NCBI GenBank assembly: GCA_934047225.1 | Contig: OW203989.1 | Span: 3,571,977 to 3,635,976 of the forward strand | DNA: 64,000 nucleotides | Direction: 5' to 3' | Origin: Ypsolopha sequella | Lineage: Eukaryota > Arthropoda > Insecta > Lepidoptera > Ypsolophidae | Part shown: positions 34,276-46,190 of the stretch, one piece after another | Layout: each line of letters opens with the position of its first letter | Position numbering within the stretch: position 1 is the stretch's first letter | Translations under genes and position numbers: made by a program | The notes under the pieces: model-generated | Databases searched by the model: none | Seen by the model: the letters and a program-made list of their open reading frames with translations, nothing else | What the model was told of the DNA's origin: nothing

Positions 34276-34541
34276 TACAAGGTGACTTTTTGATCATCGT
34301 CCAAATTCATACTGGTGGCTTGGTAAGTGATCAGTATCATGGATCAATAATCATTTTTGTAAAATTCGTAAAATGAAATTTCGACTTCCCATAGTGATTC
34401 ACTCGGAACTGGAAGTGAATTTCTATGGGAAGCTGAAATTTAATTTTACAAATTTCACAAAAATTGTTATTGATCCAAGATACTGATCACTTATCAAGCC
34501 TCCAGTATGAATTTGGACGATGATCAAAAAGTCACCTTGTA
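34276..34541. mobile_element. Intact 266-bp MITE at the palindrome centre
   Basis: Ends TACAAGGTGACTTTTTGATC and its complement. The two halves are similar but not identical (GGTGGCTTGGTAAG against GGAGGCTTGATAAG). The free copy at 50324-50589 has exactly the same length and shows the same kind of left/right differences, so this is one normal element and not a folded artefact. TA on both sides could be the target duplication. Confidence 0.85.
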
Positions 34542-34726
34542 TATATGTCGTGCCCAGATCGTAGAATTGAACATTTCATGAAATGGTCCAACATTTCATG
34601 AAATGGTCGCATTTCATGAAATATTACATTGTTTGTTGACTATTTCATGATATGGTTTGACCAAATCAATGAATAGAGATCGTTTGATGATATAATCAAT
34701 TAAACACAAGACCATTTCATAATCTG

Positions 34727-34951
34727 CCCCCCTATTGTGTATCTTTAGTTGCCAACTGCACGAGGTGCCTATCATCAAAAACATAGCTAAAAACTGAAAT
34801 TTCAAAATTGACTTTAGTGGGTATTGAACTATTAACAATCTGTGTCGTCACTTCAAGTGCGAAAATATCCTTAGGACATCGGAATTCGATAGTATATCTA
34901 TGTTTTTGATGATAGACACCCAGTCCAGAAGGCAACTAGAGATACACAATA
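34727..34951. mobile_element. Foldback MITE with CTATTGTGTATCT ends (right arm)
   Basis: Mirror image of 33866-34090. Confidence 0.75.
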
Positions 34952-35653
34952 GGCCCGCTGGTCAAACATCGTATGATCATATCGTAAAATAGTTACATTT
35001 ATTCACCACTAGCGGCGCTGATGGCGCATTGTTATTGTTTGTGCGATGCATCATGGCGGCGCTACACAATTCAATGTTATTGAATATATTGACCACATTG
35101 AGGACGGCTTATACTTCTCACGTAATTCATTAAACTATACCATCGAAACATTGAAATAAGCCATCGAAATGCAAGTCACAGTCCACACTCGGTACAACCG
35201 CGTTTCACCGACGATTACTACGAAAAAATGCAAAAAAAAAGCAGCGCTATTTTTCATATGTTTAATTGCGAAATCCATCAATTTGAATACTTACTCATTT
35301 TATTATTAGTAATAACGCGTAATACTAGTGATCACGCAGCGAAACAATAAATTGGTGTGTTTTTAGCTAATACTGAAATATTTTGTAGGGAAAAAAAATA
35401 TTGGATTTAGGTTATATCCTTTCATATCTCTATTGCCTATTTTATAAAAAAAAATAAACGAACGTTTGAAAACCAAAAAAAAGAGGGTGGATAAATTTTT
35501 TTTTGACAAAAGTATAAATCTTAAAACATTGTTTATAGGTGGAATTCCTATATAAAAGATCGATAAATCAAATATATTTTCTTTAATATGAGGAGAGACC
35601 TAGTTTCTTCCAATAAACCCTTGAAAACCTGGTGTTGTTGATATTATAGCGTC

Positions 35654-36069
35654 AGAGGTGTCCCGAGGCGATACGTAAAAGTTTTAGTGTCCCTTTTACT
35701 CCATATGCGAAAAAATCCTCAGTGCAAGAGGGACGGATTCGAGGAAAAGTAGCAAAAAGTCGGTTTTTATTAATATAAAATATACTAAAGTTGCTATCAA
35801 AATTTCGTTTAACCAGGTCCTAGACTGTTACAATCCATCTAATAAAATATAATTGCAGTCCATATGTCATTCAAAATTATCAAACCAGGAGAATTGGTGT
35901 CGAAAAAGACCTTATTTCAATAAATATTTCTATCGTGCCGAATTTCTCCAATCGCGTTTCTGTTCTAACAGATCCCTAGAAAAAGAATTCAAAAATAATA
36001 TACTATTTTATCAAAATAATACATTATTTACTGAAGTAGATATGCACGTTCTAAAAGTGTCGATTTTTT
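35654..36069 (+). repeat. Unclassified 400-bp repeat (right arm)
   Basis: Mirror image of 32748-33163. Confidence 0.6.
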
Positions 36070-36259
36070 TTCCGTTGCGCCTTCTGAAGCAACAGGTATT
36101 GTAGCGACGACAGCGCCGTCTGTTCAGAATGAGCAAGGCGTGAAATCAAATAACGCTATTGTGAGCGTTCAGTATGTGCATTACAAGCTGGTTTATCAAG
36201 TAGTAACAAAACATTCGGTGCACAGGTATGGTGTAAAAATTCGTCATTCCAGATACGAA

Positions 36260-36320
36260 CCTCGGTAGCGCAGTCGGTAGTGTGCCTGTCATGTAAGCAG
36301 GTTCAAATCCTGGCCCGAGG
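36260..36320 (+). mobile_element. tRNA-Met-like SINE head or tRNA pseudogene (right arm)
   Basis: Mirror image of 32497-32557, with the same missing variable loop. Confidence 0.6.
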
Positions 36321-36651
36321 AATTCTTTCAAAATATTTGTTCTTTAAATTTTTTTTATGATTTATTTCAAGGTGGCAATGCACTCTAATAATAATTACAG
36401 CCCTATTTTATTTACATAGCGCCTTAAAACGCAACAAGAGTCTTTATCGACCCGTTGCACTCGCTCTTTGTTGTCTCTTCATAATTACTTGAATCTGTAT
36501 GCGACTTTCGTCTGTGACGTCACTGGATCATTAGAATAATTTAAATGGCGATTTTAGAACGAATAAATATTAATCAGTAGCAGTAATTTTTATAAATATT
36601 TAATAAATATTCTGTAGATTTTAGTTAAGTTTCAAAAGCCAACTTATATAT

Positions 36652-36781
36652 AAAATATACTCGTACGTCTTCACGACATAAATGCCCTAGGGGGTGTCAG
36701 AGGTGTTTCCGACTCTCAAACGTAGTCACAGCCCACACTTGTACACCCACGTTTCACCGATGACTATTATGTCCCAGCAAG
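36652..36781 (-). mobile_element. SINE tail (right arm)
   Basis: Mirror image of 32036-32165. Confidence 0.65.
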
Positions 36782-37301
36782 ATGAGTAGTTAGCAAATCT
36801 AACACAAACATGAACTCGCAGCTGAAGAGCGCACCGAGGTTTTTACACATACAAACACGTATTTATAACCCCTATTTGAAGTAGTAAACAATTAAATTAA
36901 AATCTAAAAAAATATATTGGTATTATTGGGGACATATACTAGACTGTATACACGATGGAAACACGATTTGATAAAGTTGGCTCGATAGAATAAATTCGTA
37001 AAGTTACCTCTTTTCGAGTTATTTTTTCCTCTATTTCCCTACTTTTTTATATAAATAAGTTATTTGATATTATGATTCATTCACTAAAATAAAGTTTATA
37101 GATGACTGGAGCGTTTAGACATGATAGTTTTTAATTTTAGAACAAAATGATGATATAACAACCAAAAACATTGAAAAACTGCAAAAGCTTGGTTATTTTC
37201 TTTACTCTTTACACGTAAAGAAAAAGACAGAGACAATAGCAAACGCTTGGTGCACCCTTAAGGTGCCTTTCGAAGCAAGCAGACCAACCACATAATATGT
37301 G

Positions 37302-37370
37302 CCCCTACATGTTTGAACCCGCTATATCCAGATTAGTAGTCCAAACATTTGAACCACTACACCATAGAGG
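37302..37370 (-). mobile_element. tRNA-derived SINE head (right arm)
   Basis: Mirror image of 31447-31515 within the palindrome; identical where compared. Confidence 0.6.
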
Positions 37371-38491
37371 TGGTATGTACTTGTACACTGTATAAAACAT
37401 ACACTTGACAAATCAGACATTTATTCATCTATCTTCCATGCAATATCGCAGCCAAAAGATAAAATTAATTAACCGAGACGTAGGGCGGGCCGCGGGTGGC
37501 GGGGCGACGCGGCTAGGGCGGGCGGGTTGCTACTCTATGCAATAAATCTGGCTACAAAATTTCTATCTCTGTCCATTTGTGGGATTTTTTCATTACGAAG
37601 CCATCCGTCTTAATATTCTGGCTGCCACATCCATCACTTTAGGGTACACAGACTGTGTTGCCAGACACACTGTAATTACAGTAGATCTGCTGGAATTTAA
37701 CAAGATCTGCTGTACACTGTAGTACATAGTAACATTACAGTGAATGGAGACACTGTGATTTTCTAACGCCTAAAGTCATATACGTTTGTTCAATAATGCG
37801 AAAAATATGTAAATTAATTAATTCTGCTGTAATTTGGTCCCAAACAGTATAATTGTGAGCCCTTATCACTGTAATATCAGTTTTTCCATGTGGCAACACT
37901 TCAACTTACTATTTTGTTGTACGTCTAGCGTATCTTACTGTCCACTATGGTTACGTTGATAAAAATCTTTTTTTTTGTAGCAATGGCAGGCAGCCAGTTA
38001 TTTCCAAAGTCATGGAAGATTCTGGCTTGTTCAAACGCCGCTTATCACCCGTTTATTTATCATGGTACAATTAAAATTAATTTTACAATCTATAGAAGAC
38101 TGATTTTGTTTTCTGGAACAAAAAGATGAACACCATGTAGACCACAAAGCAGATGTTCTACTAATTTAGTTTTTCTAAACTTAAATATTTTTATCATATG
38201 TAATAAGTTGGTCAATACATCAAGTCCAAACTATGTTTCAGTAGACAGAGGACTTGCGAAATAATTCTTAATAGTAACATTACATATATTTCTTACGCAA
38301 ATATAAAACAATCAATATACAAGAAAATTCAAAATAAAATGATGAAAATAGAATAGTACATGTTCTTGCCGCGTTTAGTTTTCATATTTTATATTTTTTT
38401 TTTACCTTTTAATTGTACCGTGCGTGATGAACAAACGGCGTCTGAAAGTCTGAATAACTAACTTTGTTAGAGTCTAACTTGACACTGGCAA

Positions 38492-39780
38492 AAAGTGGCG
38501 CTTAAAATAGCAGCCGTCGGCAAGAAAAAAAAATTTTTTTTGGCCGTATTATCTGCCATGATCGTGGTTTGACTAGTTAGACAGGTTAGGAAGGGTAGCG
38601 ATCTACCCTCCGTAGAGACATATACCTCTTCGTGAAGGCCCTGCCATTCCAAAATGAGCATTTTGTTTTATTACTATTGTCAGTTCAATATCTCATTCAA
38701 ATACAAGTTAAATATATGTTACAATAGAAGATATATTCTAAACACAAGTTGATCTAAAAACGTAATTGAGTTAACTTCACTTGGTAGAAAAAAATCACAA
38801 AGTAAGCTCGTCAAATTGCGAATAAATGTGTTTATAGCAAAGGTGTTCAACGGAGAGTATTAAAACTTTTCCTGAATAGGCTATTTGACTAATTTCGGAC
38901 GTAATTTTAAATGATTATTTATAACATAATAAGCACACTTCTTTGATATTTCCGAGAAATTTTACTGTTTTATTAATAAAATAAATATTTAAGTTTACGT
39001 TTTAAAAATCGCTCCGAAAACGATGTTTCTGTAATGGCGCTGGTCACGTGTCACGCGTGACGTCACACGCTAGTAAACAAGTTCACATAACCTCAACAAA
39101 ACAGTGCACCTAAGTGAATTCTCATTACAAAATTTATCCAAAATTGACCGAAAAGTGCTTCACAGATCGAATTTAACACTCAGAAAACATAAAATGCAAA
39201 CAACAATCAGTCTAGGAATCCATGTTTACTTGCATGTGACGTCACCATGAGTTGCCACCAATCCCAGAGCGTTCGCGGCACATTGCCGTCACAGATAAGA
39301 TATTTTAAAATATTATATTTAATTTCGCGTAATTTGCAAAAAATATGCGTAATTTAGTTTAAATAACGTGAAATATGTCTTTTTTAGGCTATTATCTGAT
39401 AGGATGATCACAATTTGTAATGTATTTTCAATGTTGTCAAATAGCCTATTGTCTTTACAGATAACTAAAGACAATTCTCAATACTTTTTCAGAAATTCCA
39501 GAAAAACCTCGCAAATTCACCGATTATGCATTTCTGGCAATATCATTGAGTTCAAAATTACTTAATACGATTATTGTGTTGGATGCGTAGGGTCTGAATT
39601 ACAACTTGCGGCGACGACTAAAAATTGTACATCTATCGACCTAAATAATGCTACAAGGATCTTTTGGCGCGTGGATGATAGTGACAGGGGGGCGCAGTTG
39701 TGAAACAAGGGATTTAGGATAATATAATACCTCTTCACTGATATAACTATTCTTTTCTTACCGCCCGTCGTTAATCTTGT
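38492..39780. other. Interval without recognised gene
   Basis: Contains CACGTGTCACGCGTGACGTC near 39046-39065, a run of short palindromic sites. Frames at 38467-38661 and 39368-39565 are unrecognised. Confidence 0.45.
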
Positions 39781-39784
39781 ATGA

Positions 39785-39895
39785 CTAGATTGATGGATGT
39801 GGAAGAGGTGAAAAAGGTGTGCCTGGATCGTAGCAAATAGAAATATGTAGTCCCTCTGGGATACAGGCGGGAGTAAATGTATGTATGTATGTAGC
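39785..39895 (+). pseudogene. LINE ORF2 C-terminal fragment
   Basis: The plus frame reads RLMDVEEVKKVCLDRSK then a stop, followed by a (ATGT)n run at 39877-39893. Upstream CCGCCCGTCGTTAATCTTG is shared, inverted, with 47990-48015. The 153-codon minus-strand frame (39571-40032) overlaps this piece in antisense and is rejected as a gene. Confidence 0.6.
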
Positions 39896-40699
39896 AAGCA
39901 GCAATATTCTGATGTTGACCACGACCAATACACGCGCCAAAAGAATCTACACGACGATGCTGACTGCGATACACGCGACCATGGCGGATGTAACTTTGCC
40001 GAAAATTCGGGAAAAATATACCAACTAATCACGATGACTATAGAACTACAAACAATAATTACAATGGATGCATCTCCTGTAGTGACATATCAGTATATTT
40101 TTTATTGTAACTGATTAATTAGTTATAGCAACGCACACAATTTTTTGAACCTTTGGTGAAGAACTCCTGTTATTACCGCAGTTAGCGATAGTGATATTTA
40201 TCACTTTTGGTATAAAATCGTGTTAGATGACGTCACGCGACATGCCGTTAAGCTCAGTTTAATAGATGAGATGATTTTTATAGTTTCATAAATATCTGAA
40301 ACATTAGTACCGACGACGACACCTCGTGCTCAGACCGCGTTACGCCAAAATCTTAGAGTATATATAAGTAAACTACAGAGCGCGCGGAAGCAAATTATAG
40401 CATAAGCACGGGTATGAACACTGTTCATACCATTTTTTTTAAAGTAATTACTGTAAAATGTGCACTACCGTTTTGTTTAAACAATTCCCGGAAGCAAAAC
40501 CAAAAATAATATTATTTATTTTCATCGCTAACATTGATATAACAAAATTAATCAGTGATATAAACAAAATTAATCAGCAGTTTGTACTATGGAAACTGCT
40601 TACAGTCGGCATAAGGCGCTACTAGCGATGCGCGTGCTCTATACGAGTAGTTTAACTATGTATACTCTTAGGCCAAAATCAAATTTCTAGTACAAAACT

Positions 40700-40812
40700 A
40701 TAGTCGTCACGACATGAATCCCCGAGGGGGTATTAGGGGTGTTCTCTAGTATTAACTGTAAAATGCAAGTTCACACTTGGTACACCCGCTGACAGACGAT
40801 AATAACGTCCCA
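40700..40812 (-). mobile_element. SINE tail
   Basis: CGTCACGACATGAATCCCCG, GGGGTATTAGGGGTGTTC and TGGTACACCCGCTGACAGAC are the inverted end of the SINE family at 55297-55627. Confidence 0.65.
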
Positions 40813-40818
40813 AACTTA

Positions 40819-41851
40819 TACAGGGTGGAAAAAATGAAAGGACCCTGGAGGGGAACTACCTTAAATCCTTTAGTTAGCTCATTTTACTGAAAGGAAACAT
40901 TCCTTTATTTTTTAAAAGAAACAAAACTGCATTCAAAGATCTTCTAAAATTTGCTTGTCTCACCCGGGAACTGAACCAACTAAAAATTTAAAAAATAAAC
41001 CCTCGCTATTTTATTATACGAATCGGTAGGATTATTGTTCAGGATAAAATTTGTCTACTAAACTGAAGTCTTACACTCATCTGTTGTACGAGATACCCAT
41101 GAAATTGAGTATTTATTACAAGTTCTTTATTAACAAAACCTAGTACTGTTCACTTGTAAAGTAATAATTATACGCCATTATTACACAACGACAGCACGGA
41201 ATGAAAGCAAAACAAAACAAAATTTGAATTTCGAACGAATACTTTGATCGATTTTAAAAATGTTGAAAGTTATGGTTCGAACTTCAAATTTGTTGCTCCG
41301 CGTTGCAAAAAAAATACGTTCCTTTTTTAAACTTTTCGTCAGTACACCTAGTGCAAGAAGTAATTGTGCTCTGCATACATTTATTATTACCATTTAACGA
41401 TTTTCTTATTGAAGTATTCAACAAGGTGCTTAAGATTAGCAAGCTTGTACTTCATACGATGTCTTTGGATGTAAGAGAGATAAGAAAATTATAACGTGTC
41501 ATTTACTTGTTACAAGTGAACAGTACTAGGTATTGTTAACAAAGAACTTGTAATAAATATTTAATTTCATGAGTATCTCGTACAACAGATGAGTGTAAGA
41601 CCAAATGTTTATTAGACAAATTTTATTCTGAACAATAATCCTACCGATTGGTATGATAAAATAGCGAGGGTTTTTTTTTTTAATTTTTAGTTGGTTCGAT
41701 TCCCGGGTGAAACAAGCGAATTTCAGAACATCTTTGAATGCAGTTTTGTTTCTTTTCAAAAATAAAGGAATATTTCCTTTCAGTAAAATGAGCTAACTAA
41801 AGGATTTAAGGTAGTTCCCCTCCAGGGCCCTTAAATTTTTTCCACCTTGTA
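40819..41851. mobile_element. 1.03-kb foldback element with 342-bp inverted ends
   Basis: Left arm 40819-41160 and right arm 41510-41851 are inverted and about nine-tenths alike. The ends are TACAGGGTGGAAAAAATG and TTTTTTCCACCTTGTA. Inner arm edges are CCTAGTACTGTTCACTTGTA and its complement. The 350-bp centre holds small frames (41181-41393, 41303-41494) without recognisable domains. The long arms and short unique centre are typical of Foldback-type non-autonomous DNA elements. Confidence 0.85.
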
Positions 41852-41946
41852 TATTGTAAACTTATTTGTGTGGCCAAAGTACTATCGATGTACTTCAGTA
41901 TTCCTGAGTATTCAATATTAATTCCCTGTATGCTGTTACATAGATG

Positions 41947-42551
41947 GTACAGTGCGCGCCAATCTTTTAGTCGCCTCTGAATGAGTTACGAGTGCAAGTT
42001 TGCGCAGGTACAGTCAAGGAAACAATAATATCAATATGTTGATTATTAAATGTTTACTATAAGCGGGAAGGTGTGCTTGTTGTACCTACCTATTTAATTA
42101 TTTATTTATTATTTTAGTGCAATTTTAACTATATAAATAAAACGCATTAATATAAACATCATTTTCCCACATTGTCGCCTTAAAACGCTATAAAGTCCGC
42201 GAGGCATAACAACAACAATAAACTTTAACAAACTAGATCAACAAAACAACAAATAAAGGCAACAAAAACAATAACAAACAGATTCAACGATAAACTTAAC
42301 GAATCATAGAATTTTTTACTCATAAGTACTTTTCATGCAACGCGCGCGTGTGTAGTGTACGGACGTAGCACTAACACTAACGCATAGTGTTGACACCTGC
42401 TAAATGGCGAGCGGGGTGTGTGGTGCGGCACGCAGGCGGGTGTGCTCCGCGCCCTCGCTCCTGTAACGTCCCCCTGACACCGTAAAACGGCTATTGCGTC
42501 GCCTCTTGCGGCTATCTTCAGAGGCGACTAAAAGATTGGCGCGCACTGTAC
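41947..42551. mobile_element. 605-bp element with perfect 35-bp inverted ends
   Basis: GTACAGTGCGCGCCAATCTT at 41947 and its exact complement ending 42551 pair over all 35 positions. TA flanks the CAGTG core on both sides. The interior is G-poor and CAA-rich at 42190-42300, then GC-rich with CGCGCGCG at 42340-42430. The nested MITE at 8975-9096 has similar ends. No coding capacity. Confidence 0.8.
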
Positions 42552-42689
42552 GTACATTATAGACTTAGATCCAAACATAAACCCTGATGGGCACCGCAAC
42601 TTAAACATGATTATATTAACACATACATAACTTAACTATTATTATTATTATGTACACTTTTCAGTCAGGTACCCAGTCATTTAAAAGCA

Positions 42690-43280
42690 TTCATGGGGCC
42701 GAAGCCAACATTGAAGAGGCCTTTGGTACCATTTAATCTGAATGTGAGATGGCTGCATCCATGGAGGCCTCTCCCTCAATGTATCATCGAGATACATTAA
42801 GGAACAGTCCCCCACAGTTGCCAAACTATTGCCAGGAAGGAAGCGACTTGGAGTGGGCTATGAGGATAGGATACTTAATGGACCGGATAACAGGGCTATG
42901 GGGTGAGATAACGGACATCTGCCTCGAAAATCTCCTACAAATTTAAGTATGGCAGATGTTGACTTGCTGCTTGATAACTATCCAGCAAGATAGCCGTTGT
43001 GGGCCCCTATCTAGCCACCATAGGGAGGCCAGGGGGCAACACTATGTAAGCAGCTAAGGTTGTCGAGAGGTGAGTCTGCGGGGCGCAAGATTCTTATACA
43101 TATGTCGTAACAAGGGCAACCGGGTTACGACATTTTACACTTCCAACCTCAGAATAAGGAATACAAATTTGTATTCCTTATTCTGAGCTTCCAACCTAGA
43201 GCATAGGTTTCACTCTTGCATCTCCACTCTGGCCGGCTGGTTAAAGTAAGCGCAGAGGCGGGGGGTGTGTTGCTGTGTGT
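42690..43280 (+). other. Possible LINE 5' or internal piece, unidentified
   Basis: A 65-codon frame at 42749-42946 reads MAASMEASPSMYHRDTL and later WAMRIGYLMDRITGLW. The composition is less AT-rich than the surroundings. It looks like a piece of a retroelement gag-like frame, but I cannot name it. A 40-bp palindrome lies at 43150-43189. Confidence 0.3.
43150..43189. repeat. Perfect 40-bp palindrome
   Basis: CTCAGAATAAGGAATACAAA followed by its exact complement with no loop. The same core forms the 28-bp hairpin at 21186-21213. Confidence 0.9.
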
Positions 43281-43629
43281 ATTTATTATCATTATTATAA
43301 TACAATGAAAGTCAATGTTTTTATTTAATATATCATTATATCATCATAGGCAGACAGAATCGTTGCGTTCAAAAGTTTTTGTCATCCATAAATTCTTAAG
43401 CGAATATGTTTTTTTCTAAGAAGAGATTTTAGTTGTTTTCAAAATTTTTGTCCTTTGCAATTTCTTTATGTTATCTGGTATTTTATTGTAGACCGTTATT
43501 AATGTGGACTATGGACCTTTAGAGCATAATTTTAATTTACTTGCTGGATGCCATATTTTGTTTTTATTTCGCGTTTCTAGCTTATGGTAATCTTTCATTT
43601 GTGTGTACAAGTGCATGTATTTCCTAACT

Positions 43630-43770
43630 AATTTGGCCACACAAAATTAACCGACGCCTGAACGTGCCTTCCGAGGTACATAAACTGAACACAAAATGCA
43701 CTGCGGGTGTTGAACCCACGACCTCTGGGTTTGCAGGTGAACGGTCTACACCACTCGGGCACTGAGGTGG
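43630..43770 (-). mobile_element. tRNA-derived SINE
   Basis: Minus strand: CCTCAGTGCCCGAGTGGTG (box A region), GTTCACCTGCAAACCCAG, then box B GTGGGTTCAACACCCGC, followed by TGCATTTTGTGTTCAG and a body that continues to about 43630. It is distinct from the SINE at 55297-55627. Confidence 0.7.
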
Positions 43771-43774
43771 TTAA

Positions 43775-44819
43775 TCGGCCACAGAGGCAAATATTTTAGT
43801 ACCGTACTATAAGTATTAAAATTCAACATTTTCGTGCAATAATCGCAAAATTATGAACTTCCACACCGTAACACAGTAAATGATGAGATATAATGTTACG
43901 GACACCCAAATATTAACTATGTACTTTATATACCGGTCTATGGATCGAGGGGGCTTTCCACTATTTGTAAAGCGTACGTACTTTTTGTACGGGTCCCGTC
44001 TATGCAAAGGTGGTCTGCTTGAAAATACTTATATAAAATACTACTAAATATTTTCTAGCTTTTAGATTTTAGAAAGCACAGTAAGAAAAAAGAAATTGAT
44101 TGGCGTGTTACAAAAATAAACCCCGGGGTCAGAGCTCCTCACATCCAGATTTACTTTTCTTTCTGCGTTTCTATACCGCAATGATATAATGTTGATTTAT
44201 ATCTCCTTGCGATGGATAAGTCGCCAAGTGTTCAAACATGACATTTCTATCATAGTTTCGGTAAAAATAAAGCTTTTTAAAATTAGCAGAGCAATAAGGT
44301 TTACTTATCTATAAAAGCCTTGATGGTATCATACCATTTAAATAAGTTAATTAAAACAAAAATTACAAACTTATGATTACCTACAAAATATATGAAACAA
44401 AACTGCAAAATTAAGTTTTTGAGTAATCGGGGATGTAACCCTAAAACTACATTTTAAATCGTCGTTTTCAGTATTTGTTGTTTAAATACAACAATGGTAC
44501 ATAAAATAGAAATTATAAATTTCTAACTACTTTGGTCTTTGAGATAGACCCCGTAAAAAATATGGTCTAAAACTGACAACTTAGATAGCCCCCCATTTCT
44601 AAATTTTATGAAAAAAGTATTTATCCTCTACTGAATGTGTTTCAGACAATAGCACCCCACATGCTTAGAATAAGAAAAAAAAAAAGTTTTTTCGGCTCTA
44701 TTTGCATGTACGACCCCGCCTGAAAAATTATTTAATTATATTTTTAATTCAATTTCGGGTTTTGGGTTAACGTTTACACAACATATAAAAATGTCAGGTG
44801 TCTATCTCTTTCCCTCTGA
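43775..44819. other. AT-rich interval, partly decayed GGGTTCCG-family sequence
   Basis: GAGATAGACCCCGTAAAAA near 44540 and TCTTTCCCTCTGAGAGCTAG near 44805 are blocks that often accompany the GGGTTCCG repeat, so an old longer copy may start near 44450. Confidence 0.4.
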
Positions 44820-44901
44820 GAGCTAGAGACCCGTAATACAGACGGACAGCGGAGTGACATTAATAGGGCTCCGTTTTGCCCTTTAGGTACGGAACCCTAA
44901 A
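44820..44901 (+). mobile_element. GGGTTCCGTA repeat, 3' end
   Basis: ACAGACGGACAGCGGAGTG, AATAGGGCTCCGTTTTGCCC and GGTACGGAACCCTAAAA. Confidence 0.75.
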
Positions 44902-45496
44902 AAAGAACAAGTCGATAAAAGGATGTAGCTCAGCTATGTGCTACTCACATATTTGGTTGGCGCTGGTTTTCAGCTACACGAGTTGTTTGCATTTTAATTA
45001 CTTCATTAAAAATCAATAACAATTACAAACAATACAATTAGCATGCAAAGAAATTAAAGAAAATTAAAAGTATTGCTAATTCTGTAAATAAAATCAAACA
45101 TGAATCAAATAATAAAAAAATACTTTTCTCAAAAAAACCTTTAATGAAAGCCATATATAATAAGGTTAATATCGGTAAAAAATTGTAATACCTCTGAAAC
45201 ATGTTCTCGTGCCTATATAATAGCGGTATTGGGTGAAAATCAGGCGATATTACAGAAACCGACGACGGCGGGCTCATGTCAATTTCATGCTCGGTAAGCC
45301 ATGCATCGAGGCATATGCTGACTACGATGACTATGTAACAAATAGACGGAGCCCAGAGATGTTGCATAAATGGCTAAGAGAAACTGGATACGAAATAGGG
45401 TTGATGACGTCAGTTTGAAAATATATACTTATATGCTAATAAAATAAAGAAGTAAAAAAGTCATGTCTGTCCAGTGAATATTTTTTAAAATGGGTT
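44902..45496. other. Interval with two opposed frames, unidentified
   Basis: A 109-codon minus frame (45038-45367), hydrophobic at its C-terminus, overlaps a 61-codon plus frame (45233-45418) with KPCIEAYADYDDYV. Neither has a recognised domain, splice context or relatives in the window. I would not call a gene. Confidence 0.3.
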
Positions 45497-45756
45497 ATAC
45501 AACGTGTAACAGAAAAGTGTAACCATATTTGAAGTGCTTATTCAGTCAATGGTATAGAACAACTTTTACTATAGAACAAACTTTGAAACTCGAAAAAAAA
45601 ATGTTTCATAGAAAAATGCAATGCCGGTCGGCTGAAATGTATGGAAGGGGAATTTTTTTTGAGATTTCAGGGTTGGCTCCATAGAAAAAGTTGTTCCATA
45701 CCATTGACTGAATAAGCTCTTCAAATATGGTTACACCTTTCTGTTACACGTTGTAT
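45497..45756. mobile_element. Foldback MITE with ACAACGTGTAACAG ends (copy 2)
   Basis: TACAACGTGTAACAGAAAAG to CTTTCTGTTACACGTTGTA, with TTATTCAGTCAATGGTATAG in both arms. Close to 9171-9440 in length and order. Confidence 0.85.
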
Positions 45757-46190
45757 AATATATTATTATTATAATTCATGAGATGAAAGTCATATTTGCT
45801 CATATAGAATACTTACTACTTACTTGCGACACCCATATTGTATATAATATAAATACTGCTCATACTGAACGTTTGCCATGACCTTGACTGGCCTGTGTCG
45901 ATCGGCACAGTTATGAGCTTACGGGTTAATAAAATATTAAGTAGAAGTTATTTGTAGTTTTAAGGTGTCTAGTATCAATATTATCGCTTATAGTCTATGG
46001 TCCTGACGGCGGGTACATAATATTCTCAGATATGACGACGACACCAGATCGAAACATTTTTAATCAAATATTATCGTGGAATAAAACATTTTTCCCTGTA
46101 TCAATTCAAACTCGATTTTTTTGCATTTCATAACTCAAGACGAATTCAAAACTATGTTGGGACAGGGATGGAATCTTTAAGAAGGTCTCT

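Larger units (their letters stand above)
30326..38491. repeat. Giant 8.17-kb palindrome
   Basis: Position x in the left arm pairs with 68817 - x in the right arm. I checked this at the outer edge (TGCCAGTGTC at 30327 against GACACTGGCA ending 38490), at four inner frames, and at the inner edge. The mirrored frames encode identical peptides, and no mismatch was seen in the stretches compared. The constant sum means no net indel between arms over about 3.95 kb. Pairing stops being exact only inside the central 266-bp MITE (first mismatch at 34316/34501). The arms carry tRNA-like SINE heads, SINE tails, a 400-bp repeat copy and a foldback MITE, all duplicated, so the duplication is younger than those insertions. 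No gene was recognised in the arms. Confidence 0.95.

Noticed and set aside
30326..38491. Simple hairpin-read assembly artefact
   Set aside because: Not excluded, but not preferred: the turn coincides with an intact 266-bp MITE whose halves differ in the same way as in its free copy, and a tip of the same family lies at one border. Read-level evidence is still needed.
39571..40032. 153-codon minus-strand frame, the second longest in the window
   Set aside because: It overlaps in antisense a LINE C-terminal fragment whose plus-strand peptide (RLMDVEEVKKVC) recurs elsewhere; the minus frame has no recognisable content.
45038..45367. 109-codon minus-strand frame with a hydrophobic C-terminus
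   Set aside because: Low-complexity Leu/Ile/Phe sequence from AT-rich DNA, no domain, no splice signals tied to it, and an opposed frame of similar quality.
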